Below, piece by piece: positions 51,444-60,136 of a DNA stretch of 64,000 bases. Position 1 is the stretch's first letter. Every line of letters starts with the position of its first letter. Origin of the DNA: CAXXOK01 sp964584315 (GTDB lineage Bacteria; Bacillota; Clostridia; Christensenellales; Aristaeellaceae); the NCBI GenBank assembly GCA_964584315.1, contig CAZOZO010000013.1, positions 1-64,000 on the forward strand, given 5' to 3'. Position numbers and translations under genes: made by a program. Below the pieces are notes generated by a model. That model worked only from the letters and a program-made list of their open reading frames with translations. It searched no databases and had not been told where the DNA came from.

Positions 51444-52241
51444 ATGAACATATACCTTCATGAGTTACGGTTCTACCGTAAAAACACCCTCCTCTGGATC
51501 GTGTCGCTCTGTGCCGGCACCCTGTTCCTGTTTTGGATGTTCCCGGCCTTTGCCAGCAACGCGGCCACGATCAGCGAATTGCTCCAGAATTATCCGGCGA
51601 TCATCCAAAAGGCCTTTGGCCTTTCGATGGACAAGATCAGCACCGTGCCCGGCTTTTACTCCTTTATCATCACCTTTTTGATGCTCTGCGGCGCGGTGCA
51701 AGCCATCTCCCTGGGCATCTCGGTGCTCGCCAAGGAGACGACCGGCAAAACGGCAGATTTTCTGCTAACCAAGCCGCTGACGCGGGGGCATGTGCTCACG
51801 GCCAAGCTGCTGGCAACCTTCACGTGCGTTGTGGTCACCAGCGCGGCCTTCGTTGGCGCAGCGACCGCGATGGCCTTCGCCTTTCAAAACGCCGCCTTCG
51901 ATTACACGCCTTTCCTGCTGATGTCGCTCGCGTTCTTCTTCATTCAGGTCATCTTCCTTGCGCTGGGCATCATGATCGGCGCCCTGGTGCCCAAAATCAG
52001 GTCCGTGCTGCCGGTATCGCTCAGCACGGTGTTCGGGTTCTTCATCCTGGGCATGGTCGCCGCCGCGATGGATCTGCGCGATCTCTACTATTTGACGCCA
52101 TTCAAGTATTTCGACACGATATCCATACTGGAAACATCCGCTTACAAGCTTACGTTCACCGCAACAGGCGCCGCGGTCACGGTGCTGGCCATACTCGTCG
52201 GGTATATCGTTTATACCCGGCGGGATATCCACGCTGCATGA
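51444..52241 (+). CDS. ABC exporter permease 1 (ABC-2 type)
   Basis: Membrane subunit (265 residues, six transmembrane segments). The N-terminus MNIYLHELRFYRKNTLLWIV and the conserved loop KETTGKTADFLLTKPLTRGH between helices two and three are typical of ABC-2 permeases. A GGAGG site lies before the ATG, 12 bases after the ATPase gene. It pairs with the following, related permease to form the heterodimeric channel. Confidence 0.9.
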   Translation: MNIYLHELRFYRKNTLLWIVSLCAGTLFLFWMFPAFASNAATISELLQNYPAIIQKAFGLSMDKISTVPGFYSFIITFLMLCGAVQAISLGISVLAKETTGKTADFLLTKPLTRGHVLTAKLLATFTCVVVTSAAFVGAATAMAFAFQNAAFDYTPFLLMSLAFFFIQVIFLALGIMIGALVPKIRSVLPVSLSTVFGFFILGMVAAAMDLRDLYYLTPFKYFDTISILETSAYKLTFTATGAAVTVLAILVGYIVYTRRDIHAA

Positions 52242-52254
52242 AGGGGGTGGGCGT

Positions 52255-53046
52255 ATGAACGTATATCGCAGGGAGATCAAGGTATCCCTCCGTTCGCTGA
52301 TCTTCTGGGCACTGGGTGTGCTGTTCTTCATCGTGGCATCGGCCACTAAGTATTCCGCGATGGCGGACGATCCAGCCGCGCTGGGCATCTTTACGCAGCT
52401 CCCGCTCGGGCTGCAAGCCATGTTTGGCGTAGGGCACCTTGACTATACCAAGGCCAGCGGCTTTTACGGCATGATCTACCCCTACCTGCTGCTGATGGCC
52501 GCCATACACGCCTCCATGCTCGGGGCTGTGATCCTCTCCAAAGAGGAGCGGGATAAAACATCGGAGTTCCTTTACGTCAAGCCCGTCGCACGCACGCACA
52601 TCCTGACCGCCAAGCTGCTGGCGGCGCTTACGATGGTCACGCTCTTCTGCCTGCTGATCGGGGTCTATTCCGTGGGCATGGTGCGCGCCTTTGGCGAGAA
52701 CGCGGATGCCGAAGTCGCAAGGCTTATCGTGGGGCTGTATCTCTTGCAGTTGGTTTTTCTCGCAGTCGGGTTCACGGCGGCGGCGGTCATCAAACGGCCG
52801 AAAGCCGCCACGGGCATCGCCACAGGATTCATGCTGGGCACCTATATCCTGTCCGTCGCGATCGACATCAACGGCAACATCGACTGGGCCAAGGTTTTCA
52901 CACCCTTCTCCTATTTCGACGCAAAACGGATCATCGGCAGCGGCGAAGGGCTGAACCTTTGGTATATCCTGCTGTGTGTAGCACTGGCGGTCGGCCTCAC
53001 GGCATGGGCATATCTCCGATTCCCGAAACGGGATTTGAAGGTGTAA
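52255..53046 (+). CDS. ABC exporter permease 2 (ABC-2 type)
   Basis: Membrane subunit (263 residues) paralogous to the preceding permease: the same architecture with YRREIKVSLRSLIFWALGVL at the start and the loop KEERDKTSEFLYVKPVARTH, recognisably equivalent to permease 1's KETTGKTADFLLTKPLTRGH. The two arose by duplication. GGGGGTGGGCGT precedes the ATG, 13 bases after permease 1. Last gene of the exporter operon. Confidence 0.9.
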   Translation: MNVYRREIKVSLRSLIFWALGVLFFIVASATKYSAMADDPAALGIFTQLPLGLQAMFGVGHLDYTKASGFYGMIYPYLLLMAAIHASMLGAVILSKEERDKTSEFLYVKPVARTHILTAKLLAALTMVTLFCLLIGVYSVGMVRAFGENADAEVARLIVGLYLLQLVFLAVGFTAAAVIKRPKAATGIATGFMLGTYILSVAIDINGNIDWAKVFTPFSYFDAKRIIGSGEGLNLWYILLCVALAVGLTAWAYLRFPKRDLKV

Positions 53047-53291
53047 AGGCGCCAAAGGCAAACGCTTTGAGAGAACCGATACGGCCTCGGGTACGATGCA
53101 TGTAGGCCCTCTGCCAACACGGTCTACGGCATTGCGCCATACCAGTCTGGCGGCGACTGATGGCACCGTGCGAAAAAGGCACGTCGTAGGGATGCAGAGG
53201 AATGCTCGCGTCGCGTTGGCAGATCGCATTGCCGGGTGTTTGTCATAAAGGCGGGACTGTTTTTGCGCCAGTGGGCAGACGTGCGTGTCAG
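53047..53291. other. non-coding stretch between exporter and signalling cluster
   Basis: About 245 bases without a credible gene; no clear hairpin terminator was seen after the exporter operon. Confidence 0.35.
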
Positions 53292-53320
53292 TTGCGTTCG
53301 CACGGGTTTCAATGTATAAT
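53292..53320 (+). promoter_or_regulatory. predicted promoter of the unknown-protein/HD-GYP cluster
   Basis: TTGCGT (53292-53297), 17-base spacer, perfect TATAAT (53315-53320), 37 bases before the ATG at 53358. Confidence 0.7.
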
Positions 53321-53357
53321 GATGCCAACGCGCAAAACGTGAGGAGCTTGAAAGCGG

Positions 53358-54044
53358 ATGTCTGAAACGACCGATAAAAAAGGGATGCCAAGCGACCTGT
53401 ATCGTTCTCTTCTGTTAAAGCTTCCGGACGTATTTGCAGCCAACATCCTCATGGACGACGACGCCACCGTGCGCGAGGTGCACATTGTGGCCGGCCCCAG
53501 CCGCAACCCCAAGCTGATCAGCCGGGATGTGCAAAGCGCGCTGCTGGCAGCGTTTGATTTGCGGGTGGATCACCGCGTAATCAGCATCGCGCAAATAGCG
53601 GGCAACCCGTTTGAAGCCCGTCCGCAGACCGAGCACGCCGAGGCAGGCACGCGCATCCATTGCATGGAGGTATCCACGCGCGTGGAGGAGAAACACTACC
53701 ATGTGAGCGTGCGTCTGCGCCACGGCGAACGTGATTTCTGCGGGGAGGCTGTTTGCCGGAACACCACGACCCAATGCATGCGCGCGGCCGTACAGGCAAC
53801 GCTTAACGCTGTGCATGGCTTTCTGGGCGTAGACGATCTGTTCACCATGGTCGCCGCACAGTCGACCATGGTAGGCGGCACCGCCATCGCCCTGACACTT
53901 CTGGAGTGCGCCTATGCAAGGGAGAATCGCCTGCTGGTCGGCGCGGCGCAGCAGGTCGAGGATATGGCGGTCGCCTTTGTCAAGAGTGCGCTGGATGCCA
54001 TGAACCGCAGCCTGCCCATGGTGGCAGGCTGCCAATCAATGTGA
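53358..54044 (+). CDS. protein of unknown function, ACT-like N-terminal domain
   Basis: 228-residue soluble protein not recognised as a characterised family. Residues ~35-85 (REVHIVAGPSRNPKLISRDV, then RVDHRVISIAQ) have a beta-alpha-beta pattern like small regulatory ACT-type domains; residues ~110-220 alternate strands and helices (EEKHYHVSVRLRHGERDF; TTQCMRAAVQATLNAVHG). No signal peptide or transmembrane segment. It heads a cluster with a small peptide, a membrane HD-GYP protein and a DUF5317 protein, so a role in c-di-GMP or envelope signalling is possible but unproven. GAGGAG lies ~12 bases before the ATG. Confidence 0.75.
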   Translation: MSETTDKKGMPSDLYRSLLLKLPDVFAANILMDDDATVREVHIVAGPSRNPKLISRDVQSALLAAFDLRVDHRVISIAQIAGNPFEARPQTEHAEAGTRIHCMEVSTRVEEKHYHVSVRLRHGERDFCGEAVCRNTTTQCMRAAVQATLNAVHGFLGVDDLFTMVAAQSTMVGGTAIALTLLECAYARENRLLVGAAQQVEDMAVAFVKSALDAMNRSLPMVAGCQSM

Positions 54045-54140
54045 AAGGAAACGGGGCGGACGGGTTTTCTTCAAGCGTAGCGGAATATAGCATGCCTGAT
54101 AGCGAACGGCAGAGCCTATCGAATAGGAGGCTATATTCTC

Positions 54141-54224
54141 ATGAAGAAGGCGAAGATCATGGCGGCTTTGATGGCGCTGGTCTCTTTCGTTCTCTCCGCG
54201 GGCGCGTATGTGACCTGGAGGTAA
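54141..54224 (+). CDS. 27-residue hydrophobic peptide
   Basis: Small open frame: a basic start (MKKAKIM) and one hydrophobic helix (AALMALVSFVLSAGAY) ending VTWR. A good ribosome binding site, AGGAGG, lies about 11 bases before the ATG. It is between the unknown protein and the HD-GYP gene, all on one strand. It could be a single-span membrane peptide that partners the HD-GYP protein, or an exported signal-like peptide. The known AgrD pattern is absent. Real coding status is likely but unproven. Confidence 0.55.
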   Translation: MKKAKIMAALMALVSFVLSAGAYVTWR

Positions 54225-54304
54225 CATTTCCTGGTGTCAAACGCCCGTTCGTCCCGTTTTCCCCATAGACTGATGTCGGATACCCTTTTCAGGTAGAGGT
54301 GGCT

Positions 54305-55585
54305 ATGAACAAAAGAGCCCGTGCATACGTTGTGGCCGTTAGTATCATCGGAATGGCGATGGCGGTCGTCAGCACGCGTCAATTCATCCTGAGCATGGTG
54401 GGGATTCCGTTTTCCGAGCGCGGTTGGAATATCCTGTTCTTAATCGGCTTATGCGCTGTTTGTCGTTCCTTTCCCATTATTATGAAAAACGACCAACAAT
54501 TAGACATATCCGTCATTGCCGTGTTGGCAGCTTTTTTATTGCACGGCATGGATGCGGCTGTTTTTGTATATCTGTCCAGCTCGCTGATCACCTTTGAGAA
54601 GGATGGCGGCAAGGTTCGGTGCATCTACAACGTCAGCCTGAGCAAGACGCTGTTCAACCTGAGCGATATCGTGATCGCGATTGTCATTCCGGGGCTGATC
54701 TGCCGGTTGTTGCCATGGCAACCGGGCATGTTCGATTTTCCGCAGGTGCTTGTGCCCACGCTGATGTTTTCTGTGCTCACGTTTGTGCTCAATTACCTGG
54801 GGTTGCTGATGCTGTTTTTGCTCAACGGCGATATCGTGCCGCGCGAGATGGGCAAGGCGCTGGCTGGGCTCACCTCCAATGTGCTGGCAGCCATGCCGCT
54901 GGGGTTGTTGATCGGCCTGCTGCTCTCCATGCCCATCGGCATCTGGTTGACGCTGGTGATGATGTGCCCCTTGCTCTTGGCGCGCTACGCTTGGAAACTC
55001 TACCTGGACGCGACCCGCAACAAGGAGAAGCTGCTTACCGCATTTGTGTCCAGCATGGAGGCGCGCGACCCCTATACGCAGGGGCACAGCCAGCGCGTGG
55101 GCGATTATGCCCGGCAGATTGCCCGCCAGATGCGGTGCTCCGCGCAACAATTGGATTCGATCCGTGAAGGAGCTCTTTTGCATGATATCGGCAAGATCGG
55201 CATAAGCGATTTCATCTTGCACAAACCCGATGTGTTGACCCGCGAGGAGCGGGAGATCATACAGCGGCATCCCGTTATCGGCGTGGATATTGTTGGCAAA
55301 GTAGGGCTTTCGGACGCAGTGCTTGAGATGATCCGCAGCCATCATGAGCGTTGCGACGGCAAGGGTTACCCGGATGGGCGCTTTGCCAGCGAGCTGCGCC
55401 TGTCCACGCGCATCCTGTCCGTGGCCGACGCTTATGACGCCATGACCAGCGACCGCCCTTACCGCCGTAGCATATCGCTGGCGCAGGCGAGAGCGGAACT
55501 CTTGCGCGGCCAGGGTACGCAGTTTGACCCTGAGGTGGTGCAGGCCATGCTGGTGGTGATGGACGGGGAGGAGTGCAGGGCATGA
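54305..55585 (+). CDS. membrane HD-GYP domain protein (putative c-di-GMP phosphodiesterase)
   Basis: 426-residue protein. The N-terminal ~235 residues hold about six to seven transmembrane segments forming an uncharacterised sensory module. A C-terminal HD-GYP domain follows from ~245: GHSQRVGDYA, the HD pair in LLHDIGKIGISD, and the GYP motif in HHERCDGKGYPDG, all intact, so cleavage of cyclic di-GMP is expected. AGAGGTGG precedes the ATG at 54305; a GTG two codons earlier is less likely. Its stop overlaps the start of the DUF5317 gene (ATGA). Confidence 0.92.
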   Translation: MNKRARAYVVAVSIIGMAMAVVSTRQFILSMVGIPFSERGWNILFLIGLCAVCRSFPIIMKNDQQLDISVIAVLAAFLLHGMDAAVFVYLSSSLITFEKDGGKVRCIYNVSLSKTLFNLSDIVIAIVIPGLICRLLPWQPGMFDFPQVLVPTLMFSVLTFVLNYLGLLMLFLLNGDIVPREMGKALAGLTSNVLAAMPLGLLIGLLLSMPIGIWLTLVMMCPLLLARYAWKLYLDATRNKEKLLTAFVSSMEARDPYTQGHSQRVGDYARQIARQMRCSAQQLDSIREGALLHDIGKIGISDFILHKPDVLTREEREIIQRHPVIGVDIVGKVGLSDAVLEMIRSHHERCDGKGYPDGRFASELRLSTRILSVADAYDAMTSDRPYRRSISLAQARAELLRGQGTQFDPEVVQAMLVVMDGEECRA

Positions 55586-56127
55586 TACTCGTCTACCTGC
55601 TGGTGCTTGCGGTGGTGGTCGGGTATCTGCGTGGAGGTCGGTTGAACGGCTACCTGAAAAAACCGCTGCGGGGCATTTATCTGCCAGTCGCAGGCTTCTT
55701 GATGGAAAGCAGCTTCATATGGCTGCCGCGCATCATCACTGCGCCGCCCGCGCGATGGCTATGGATCATCGTTGTGGCCGAATACCTCTGTCTGTTCACA
55801 TTTTTGTTTTGGAACCGGGACGAGCGCGCGCTTTGGCTGGTCGCGCTGGGAACAGCGGCAAATTTAATGGCGATTGCAGCCAATCAGATGCGCATGCCCG
55901 TCAGTCCGGTGATTTTCGAGTTTTCTTCACTCTCAGGCTTTGTGGAGCGAGTCCGCAGCGGTGAGCTGATCGAGTATGTGCTAGTCGGGCGGAACGCACC
56001 GCTGTGGTGGCTTGGGGACTGCATCCCCATACCGTGGGGCGTGCCTGGCGTAGCCAGCGCAGGTGATTTTCTCATGGGCGTGGGGATGTTCTGGTGGGTG
56101 CAGCAAATGATGCTGCGTAAAAGCTGA
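55582..56127 (+). CDS. DUF5317-family membrane protein
   Basis: 181-residue membrane protein with four to five hydrophobic segments. The N-terminus ILVYLLVLAVVVGYLRGGRL followed by a short basic loop is typical of DUF5317, a family of unknown function often next to HD-GYP genes in Clostridia. The last helix region contains IPIPWGVPGVASAGDFLMGV. GGAGGAG lies 8 bases before the ATG. The start overlaps the HD-GYP stop by four bases, so the two are co-translated and probably act together. Confidence 0.8.
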   Translation: MILVYLLVLAVVVGYLRGGRLNGYLKKPLRGIYLPVAGFLMESSFIWLPRIITAPPARWLWIIVVAEYLCLFTFLFWNRDERALWLVALGTAANLMAIAANQMRMPVSPVIFEFSSLSGFVERVRSGELIEYVLVGRNAPLWWLGDCIPIPWGVPGVASAGDFLMGVGMFWWVQQMMLRKS

Positions 56128-56480
56128 AGAACCGGTGTCATCCGGCGCTGACCAACAGCCACGCTGCCTTCATAAGCATATACACATTTGAAATGAGGGC
56201 GAGAACGCCAAGCATCTGTGACAGTCGAGCGACAGAGGCGCACCGCGGGTTTTGCACCTCTGCGCCATTCCCCCATCGACTCCGTCCGCTATCCAGCTGT
56301 GAAACGCACCCGGCGGGGGAATATAAACCCCTGCCCAAATGTATGGATGGGTCGCAGGCTTCAGGTTGCTTATCGGCAGATTTTAAGTCAGTATCGACCT
56401 GTTCGTTGTTGCACGCCCCAAAGCACGTTCCTTCTAGCTTAAATGCCCTAATGTCGTTTTGACAACACATGTTGATATCA
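56128..56480. other. non-coding stretch between DUF5317 and GH13 genes
   Basis: About 350 bases. Open frames on both strands are short and lack ribosome binding sites. No structured RNA was recognised; the next hairpin begins at 56481. Confidence 0.4.
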
Positions 56481-56526
56481 GTTCAACCCCTTGACGCCTC
56501 GTTCGCTTGGCATCAAGGGGTTGAAC
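56481..56526. terminator. hairpin downstream of GH13 gene
   Basis: 18-base-pair stem with one mismatch (GTTCAACCCCTTGACGCC / GGCATCAAGGGGTTGAAC), 10-base loop, 56 bases after the GH13 stop. No T-tract, but the stem is strong and lies between convergent genes. Confidence 0.65.
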
Positions 56527-56582
56527 GCTATCGATATATGCCTGTGCTACCATCATTCTTCTTGTGCGAACGCTCCCCTGCT

Positions 56583-58286
56583 CTACAGGCTGAGGGTTCC
56601 GTCGTGCTCCAAGCGTAAAATCATGTCGGGTGTCATGGCGTGGTCGTGATGCAAGCGGGCGGGGTCGAGCGTCAAACTCACGACGCGCACGCCGTAGCGC
56701 AGTTGCACGAGCGCTTTGGTCTGAGACAGCGCCTCGTACCGCACGCCGCCAAAACCCGCCGCAAGCAGGCGTTTTCGCAAGACGACGGCTTCTTTGACAA
56801 AATCAAGCGCCGCTTTGGCCGCCGCGTCATGCTGCCAGCGCATTGCGCCGCGGTTGAGCGGGTCGGCGGCGCCGGACAATGCGATCTCATCGCCGTAGTA
56901 CAGGCATGCCTCCCCGGGCAATAGCAGGGTAAGCAAAAGGGCTGCCTGCACCGCCGCAAGACTGCCGCCCGCTTCGCTCAGGGGGCGAGGCAGGTCGTGG
57001 TTTGCGATAAAGCGCATCTGCGAAGGAAACCGCATGCCGGGCAGCTGCGCCGCCAGCGTATTCATTCGGTCGCAGAAAGTTGGCGCGTCCAGGGTCTGGC
57101 GCAGTAGAAAATCACGGATGGCAAAATACTGCGGATAGTCCATGGCGCCGTCGAATTGGTCACCATTAAGCCACGGAAACGGTTCTCCCCAGATTTCGCC
57201 AATGATCTCAACTTCAGGGTTTGCCCTGCGCACCCGCTCTCGAAATATGCGCAGAAAACGAGGGCTGATCTCGTCCGGCACATCCAGCCGCCATGCGTCC
57301 AGCTTGAGCGTGCGCGTCCAGTGTTCGGCAATGCCCGTCAGGTGGTCGATCACCGCCGGATGGTCCGTGTTCCACTTGGGCATATTGGCCGCAAAGGCAA
57401 AGCACTCGTAGGGCGGGTCTGCCTTCATTCGCGCGGAAGTAAGCATCCCGACGGGCGTGTTTTGAGCCGCCTGCGCATCGCGGAACAAGAACCAGTCCCA
57501 ATAGGGGGAAGCGAGGCCATGCACCAGCGCGTGCCGGAACTGTGCGCATCGGTCGCTGGCATGATTGAAAACCCCGTCCAGCATCAGGCGCAGGCCTCGC
57601 GCGTGCAGTGCATCGGCAAGGGCGGTCAGGTCGCCGTTGGTGCCAAGGCGCGGATCCACAACCGCATAATCCACGGTATCATAGCGGTGATTTGAAGGAC
57701 TTTGAAACACAGGGTTGAGATATATGCCCGTAACGCCCAAGCTCTCTAGATAAGGCAGTCGGCGCAGGATGCCCTGAAGCGTGCCGCCATAGAAACCCTC
57801 ACGCTCCGGCACGAACGTTTCTGCGGAAGGCAGTGGGCCTAGCGAATCGAAGCGGTCGGGAAAAATCTGATACCAAACCGACTGCCCGGTCCACGTTGGC
57901 GACGTAAGCACTTGGCCCTCAAAACGGTAAGGGAGTAGGAACGGATCCACACGGGCAGCCGGAGAAGCCGGCTGCTGGCCGCTCGCCCCAAGCAGCATGC
58001 GGGTGCCATCCGTCAGTGTCAGGGAGAAATGGTAACAAAGCTTGCGCGTTGGCATGGGCACCGCATCGCACGCGAAGTATGCATCCGTGGTGGTGGCAGC
58101 GACAAGCTTCATCGGCGTTTGGGTCAGGTTCAGGCGCTTTTCATTGCCTGGCAGGTAGTCGTAGGGGTCGCTGTGCAGGGCATAGGCGGTGGCCACCTCT
58201 CCCTTCGATGCGCGTATCATCAGGCGGCAAAACAGGTTTCCATACACGCATACCCATGGCAGCGTGCACACATGAAAAACAGCCAA
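56583..58286 (-). CDS. GH13 alpha-amylase family (neopullulanase/cyclomaltodextrinase type)
   Basis: Cytoplasmic GH13 enzyme (567 residues) cleaving maltodextrins. An N-terminal beta-domain (~1-115) precedes the TIM barrel. Conserved regions are LDGVFNH (region I), DAWRLDVPDE with nucleophile D335, IIGEIWGE with acid/base E364, and FIANHD with D431. GQSVWYQIFPDRF is typical of neopullulanase-like enzymes. The start is a TTG at 58286 with AGGAGG 9 bases upstream. It is the last gene of the LacI-controlled ABC operon, 13 bases behind the permease, so the transporter probably brings in maltodextrins. Confidence 0.93.
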   Translation of the reverse strand: MAVFHVCTLPWVCVYGNLFCRLMIRASKGEVATAYALHSDPYDYLPGNEKRLNLTQTPMKLVAATTTDAYFACDAVPMPTRKLCYHFSLTLTDGTRMLLGASGQQPASPAARVDPFLLPYRFEGQVLTSPTWTGQSVWYQIFPDRFDSLGPLPSAETFVPEREGFYGGTLQGILRRLPYLESLGVTGIYLNPVFQSPSNHRYDTVDYAVVDPRLGTNGDLTALADALHARGLRLMLDGVFNHASDRCAQFRHALVHGLASPYWDWFLFRDAQAAQNTPVGMLTSARMKADPPYECFAFAANMPKWNTDHPAVIDHLTGIAEHWTRTLKLDAWRLDVPDEISPRFLRIFRERVRRANPEVEIIGEIWGEPFPWLNGDQFDGAMDYPQYFAIRDFLLRQTLDAPTFCDRMNTLAAQLPGMRFPSQMRFIANHDLPRPLSEAGGSLAAVQAALLLTLLLPGEACLYYGDEIALSGAADPLNRGAMRWQHDAAAKAALDFVKEAVVLRKRLLAAGFGGVRYEALSQTKALVQLRYGVRVVSLTLDPARLHHDHAMTPDMILRLEHDGTLSL

Positions 58287-58299
58287 GCTGGCGTTCCTC

Positions 58300-59145
58300 C
58301 TACTCCTTGAGCATCCCTTCGGTTACACCGCCTCGGATGAGCTGCTTTTGCATGGTGATGTATACCAGCAGTATCGGCACCAGCGCAATTAGGGACGCCG
58401 CGAAGATCAGGCTCCAATTATTGAGGTTCTGCCCCTGAAACATTTTGAGCGCGATGGGCAGCGTGCGCTTTTCAGGCGTTTTCATGAATGTGAGGGCATA
58501 GAGAAACTCGTCCCACACGTTTGAAAATGTCATGATGGTAAAGGTACCAATGGCGGGCAGGGACAGCGGAACCACGATGTGCAGCCACACCGTCCATGCC
58601 CCGCCCCCGTCAATGACCACGCTCTCCTCCAGTGCGTGCGGTATGGATAGAAAGCAGCTGCGCAGAAAGAAAACGTTCGCGGCCACATTGGTACCAATAT
58701 AGGTAAGGATCAGCCCCGCATAGGTATCCACTAACCGCAGGCTCTTGATCAGCAGGAACTGTGAAATCAGGTTGGTGAGCGTGGGCACCATCATGCTGAA
58801 CATCAGTAGCAGGAACAGCACGTTTCTTCCGGGGAACGCCATGCGCGCAAAACCGTATGCCGCCATACAGGAAATGAGCATGATCAGCACCGTGGACACG
58901 CCGCCCACCAGTAGGCTGTTGAGAAAGTAGTCCGAAAAATGATTGGCACCCCACGCCTCGGCAAAATTTTGCGTATAGAAGTTTGCGGGCAGCAGAATAG
59001 GCGGATAGGGAAGGCTGAACGCCTGCGGGGTCATCGCGGTGGCAACCATATAGAGGAAAGGCACCAGCGCCATGGCGGCAAATACCAGCAGAGCAAGATA
59101 GAGAAGCACCCTGCCGCCTATGCGGCGGAGAACGGCCAAACGCAT
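58300..59145 (-). CDS. maltodextrin-type ABC transporter permease, MalG type
   Basis: CUT1 permease (281 residues, six transmembrane helices), with the EAA loop EESVVIDGGGAWTVWLHIVV. The start is the ATG at 59145 with AGGAGGG upstream; a TTG one codon earlier is equally in frame. It lies between the MalF-type permease and the GH13 gene. Confidence 0.92.
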   Translation of the reverse strand: MRLAVLRRIGGRVLLYLALLVFAAMALVPFLYMVATAMTPQAFSLPYPPILLPANFYTQNFAEAWGANHFSDYFLNSLLVGGVSTVLIMLISCMAAYGFARMAFPGRNVLFLLLMFSMMVPTLTNLISQFLLIKSLRLVDTYAGLILTYIGTNVAANVFFLRSCFLSIPHALEESVVIDGGGAWTVWLHIVVPLSLPAIGTFTIMTFSNVWDEFLYALTFMKTPEKRTLPIALKMFQGQNLNNWSLIFAASLIALVPILLVYITMQKQLIRGGVTEGMLKE

Positions 59146-59163
59146 CAAACGCGCCCTCCTTCG

Positions 59164-60060
59164 CTAGTTGACGGTTTCACGCGTGAAACGGCGCTGCACC
59201 ATGGTCAGGGTGAAGATCATCACGCCCATGGCTACGGCCTGCGCGGCGGCATACCCAAAATCGTATCTGGAAAACGCGGTGTTGTACATCAGGTTCATGA
59301 TCTGGTTGGTGGTGCCAAGCGGCGCGCCTTCCGTGATCATCATCACATGGATGTAAGCGCCGAAGCCGCCAATGGTCAGCACAGTCAGCAGGTAGAGCGT
59401 GGTATTTTTGACCATGGGCACGGTCATATGCAGGAATGTCTGCACTGTGCCGGCGCCATCGATCTGCGCGGCCTCGTAGACATCGCGGCTCACGTTCTGC
59501 AGCGCCGCCAGGTAGATGACCATGACCCAGCCCACGCCCTTCCAGATGCCAAACATCCACAGCACAGCGTTGGCCGTCCACTCATTTTGCAGCCATGCCA
59601 CCGGCCTGCCGATCAGCCCGATCTGCAGCAAAGCAAAGTTGACAAGCCCACCCTTTCCGGACAGAAAAATGTACTTGAATATCAAAGAAACAATCACCCA
59701 GGAGGTGAGCACCGGAAGGTAGCAGAGCACCTTGAGCAGCGTTTGCCCTTTGGTGGCAGCGTTGAGCAGACAGGCCAGCACGAGGCCCAATACCATCTGC
59801 CCCGGCACAGTAATGAGCGTATACAGCAGGGTGTTGCGAAGCGCCAGCATGTATTTGGGGTCGGCAAACATGGCGGCGTAGTGTGCAAAGCCCACATTGC
59901 CGGTCAGTTTGTCCTGAAGGATATCATAGGTAGAAACGCTCAGCACAAGGTTGCGCGCAAGGGGATAGAGTACAAACAAACCCAGCAGCACCAGCGCCGG
60001 GCCGACAAAGGGCAGCGCCTGCCCCCACTGTCGAAGCCCTCGTTCGAGTTTTCCCTGCAT
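59164..60060 (-). CDS. maltodextrin-type ABC transporter permease, MalF type
   Basis: CUT1 permease (298 residues). Six transmembrane helices start with PFVGPALVLLGLFVLYPLAR; the EAA loop reads YEAAQIDGAGTVQTFLHMTV. AAGGAGGTTCCACC precedes the ATG at 60060; the upstream extension of the frame was rejected. It follows the binding-protein gene by 76 bases. No ATPase gene is in the operon. Confidence 0.92.
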   Translation of the reverse strand: MQGKLERGLRQWGQALPFVGPALVLLGLFVLYPLARNLVLSVSTYDILQDKLTGNVGFAHYAAMFADPKYMLALRNTLLYTLITVPGQMVLGLVLACLLNAATKGQTLLKVLCYLPVLTSWVIVSLIFKYIFLSGKGGLVNFALLQIGLIGRPVAWLQNEWTANAVLWMFGIWKGVGWVMVIYLAALQNVSRDVYEAAQIDGAGTVQTFLHMTVPMVKNTTLYLLTVLTIGGFGAYIHVMMITEGAPLGTTNQIMNLMYNTAFSRYDFGYAAAQAVAMGVMIFTLTMVQRRFTRETVN

Positions 60061-60136
60061 GGTGGAACCTCCTTGGGCGGGGAGTCTAAAGGGAGCAGGG
60101 CGCTGGCGGAAGCGGCCCTGCTCCCATGGGTGCCGT

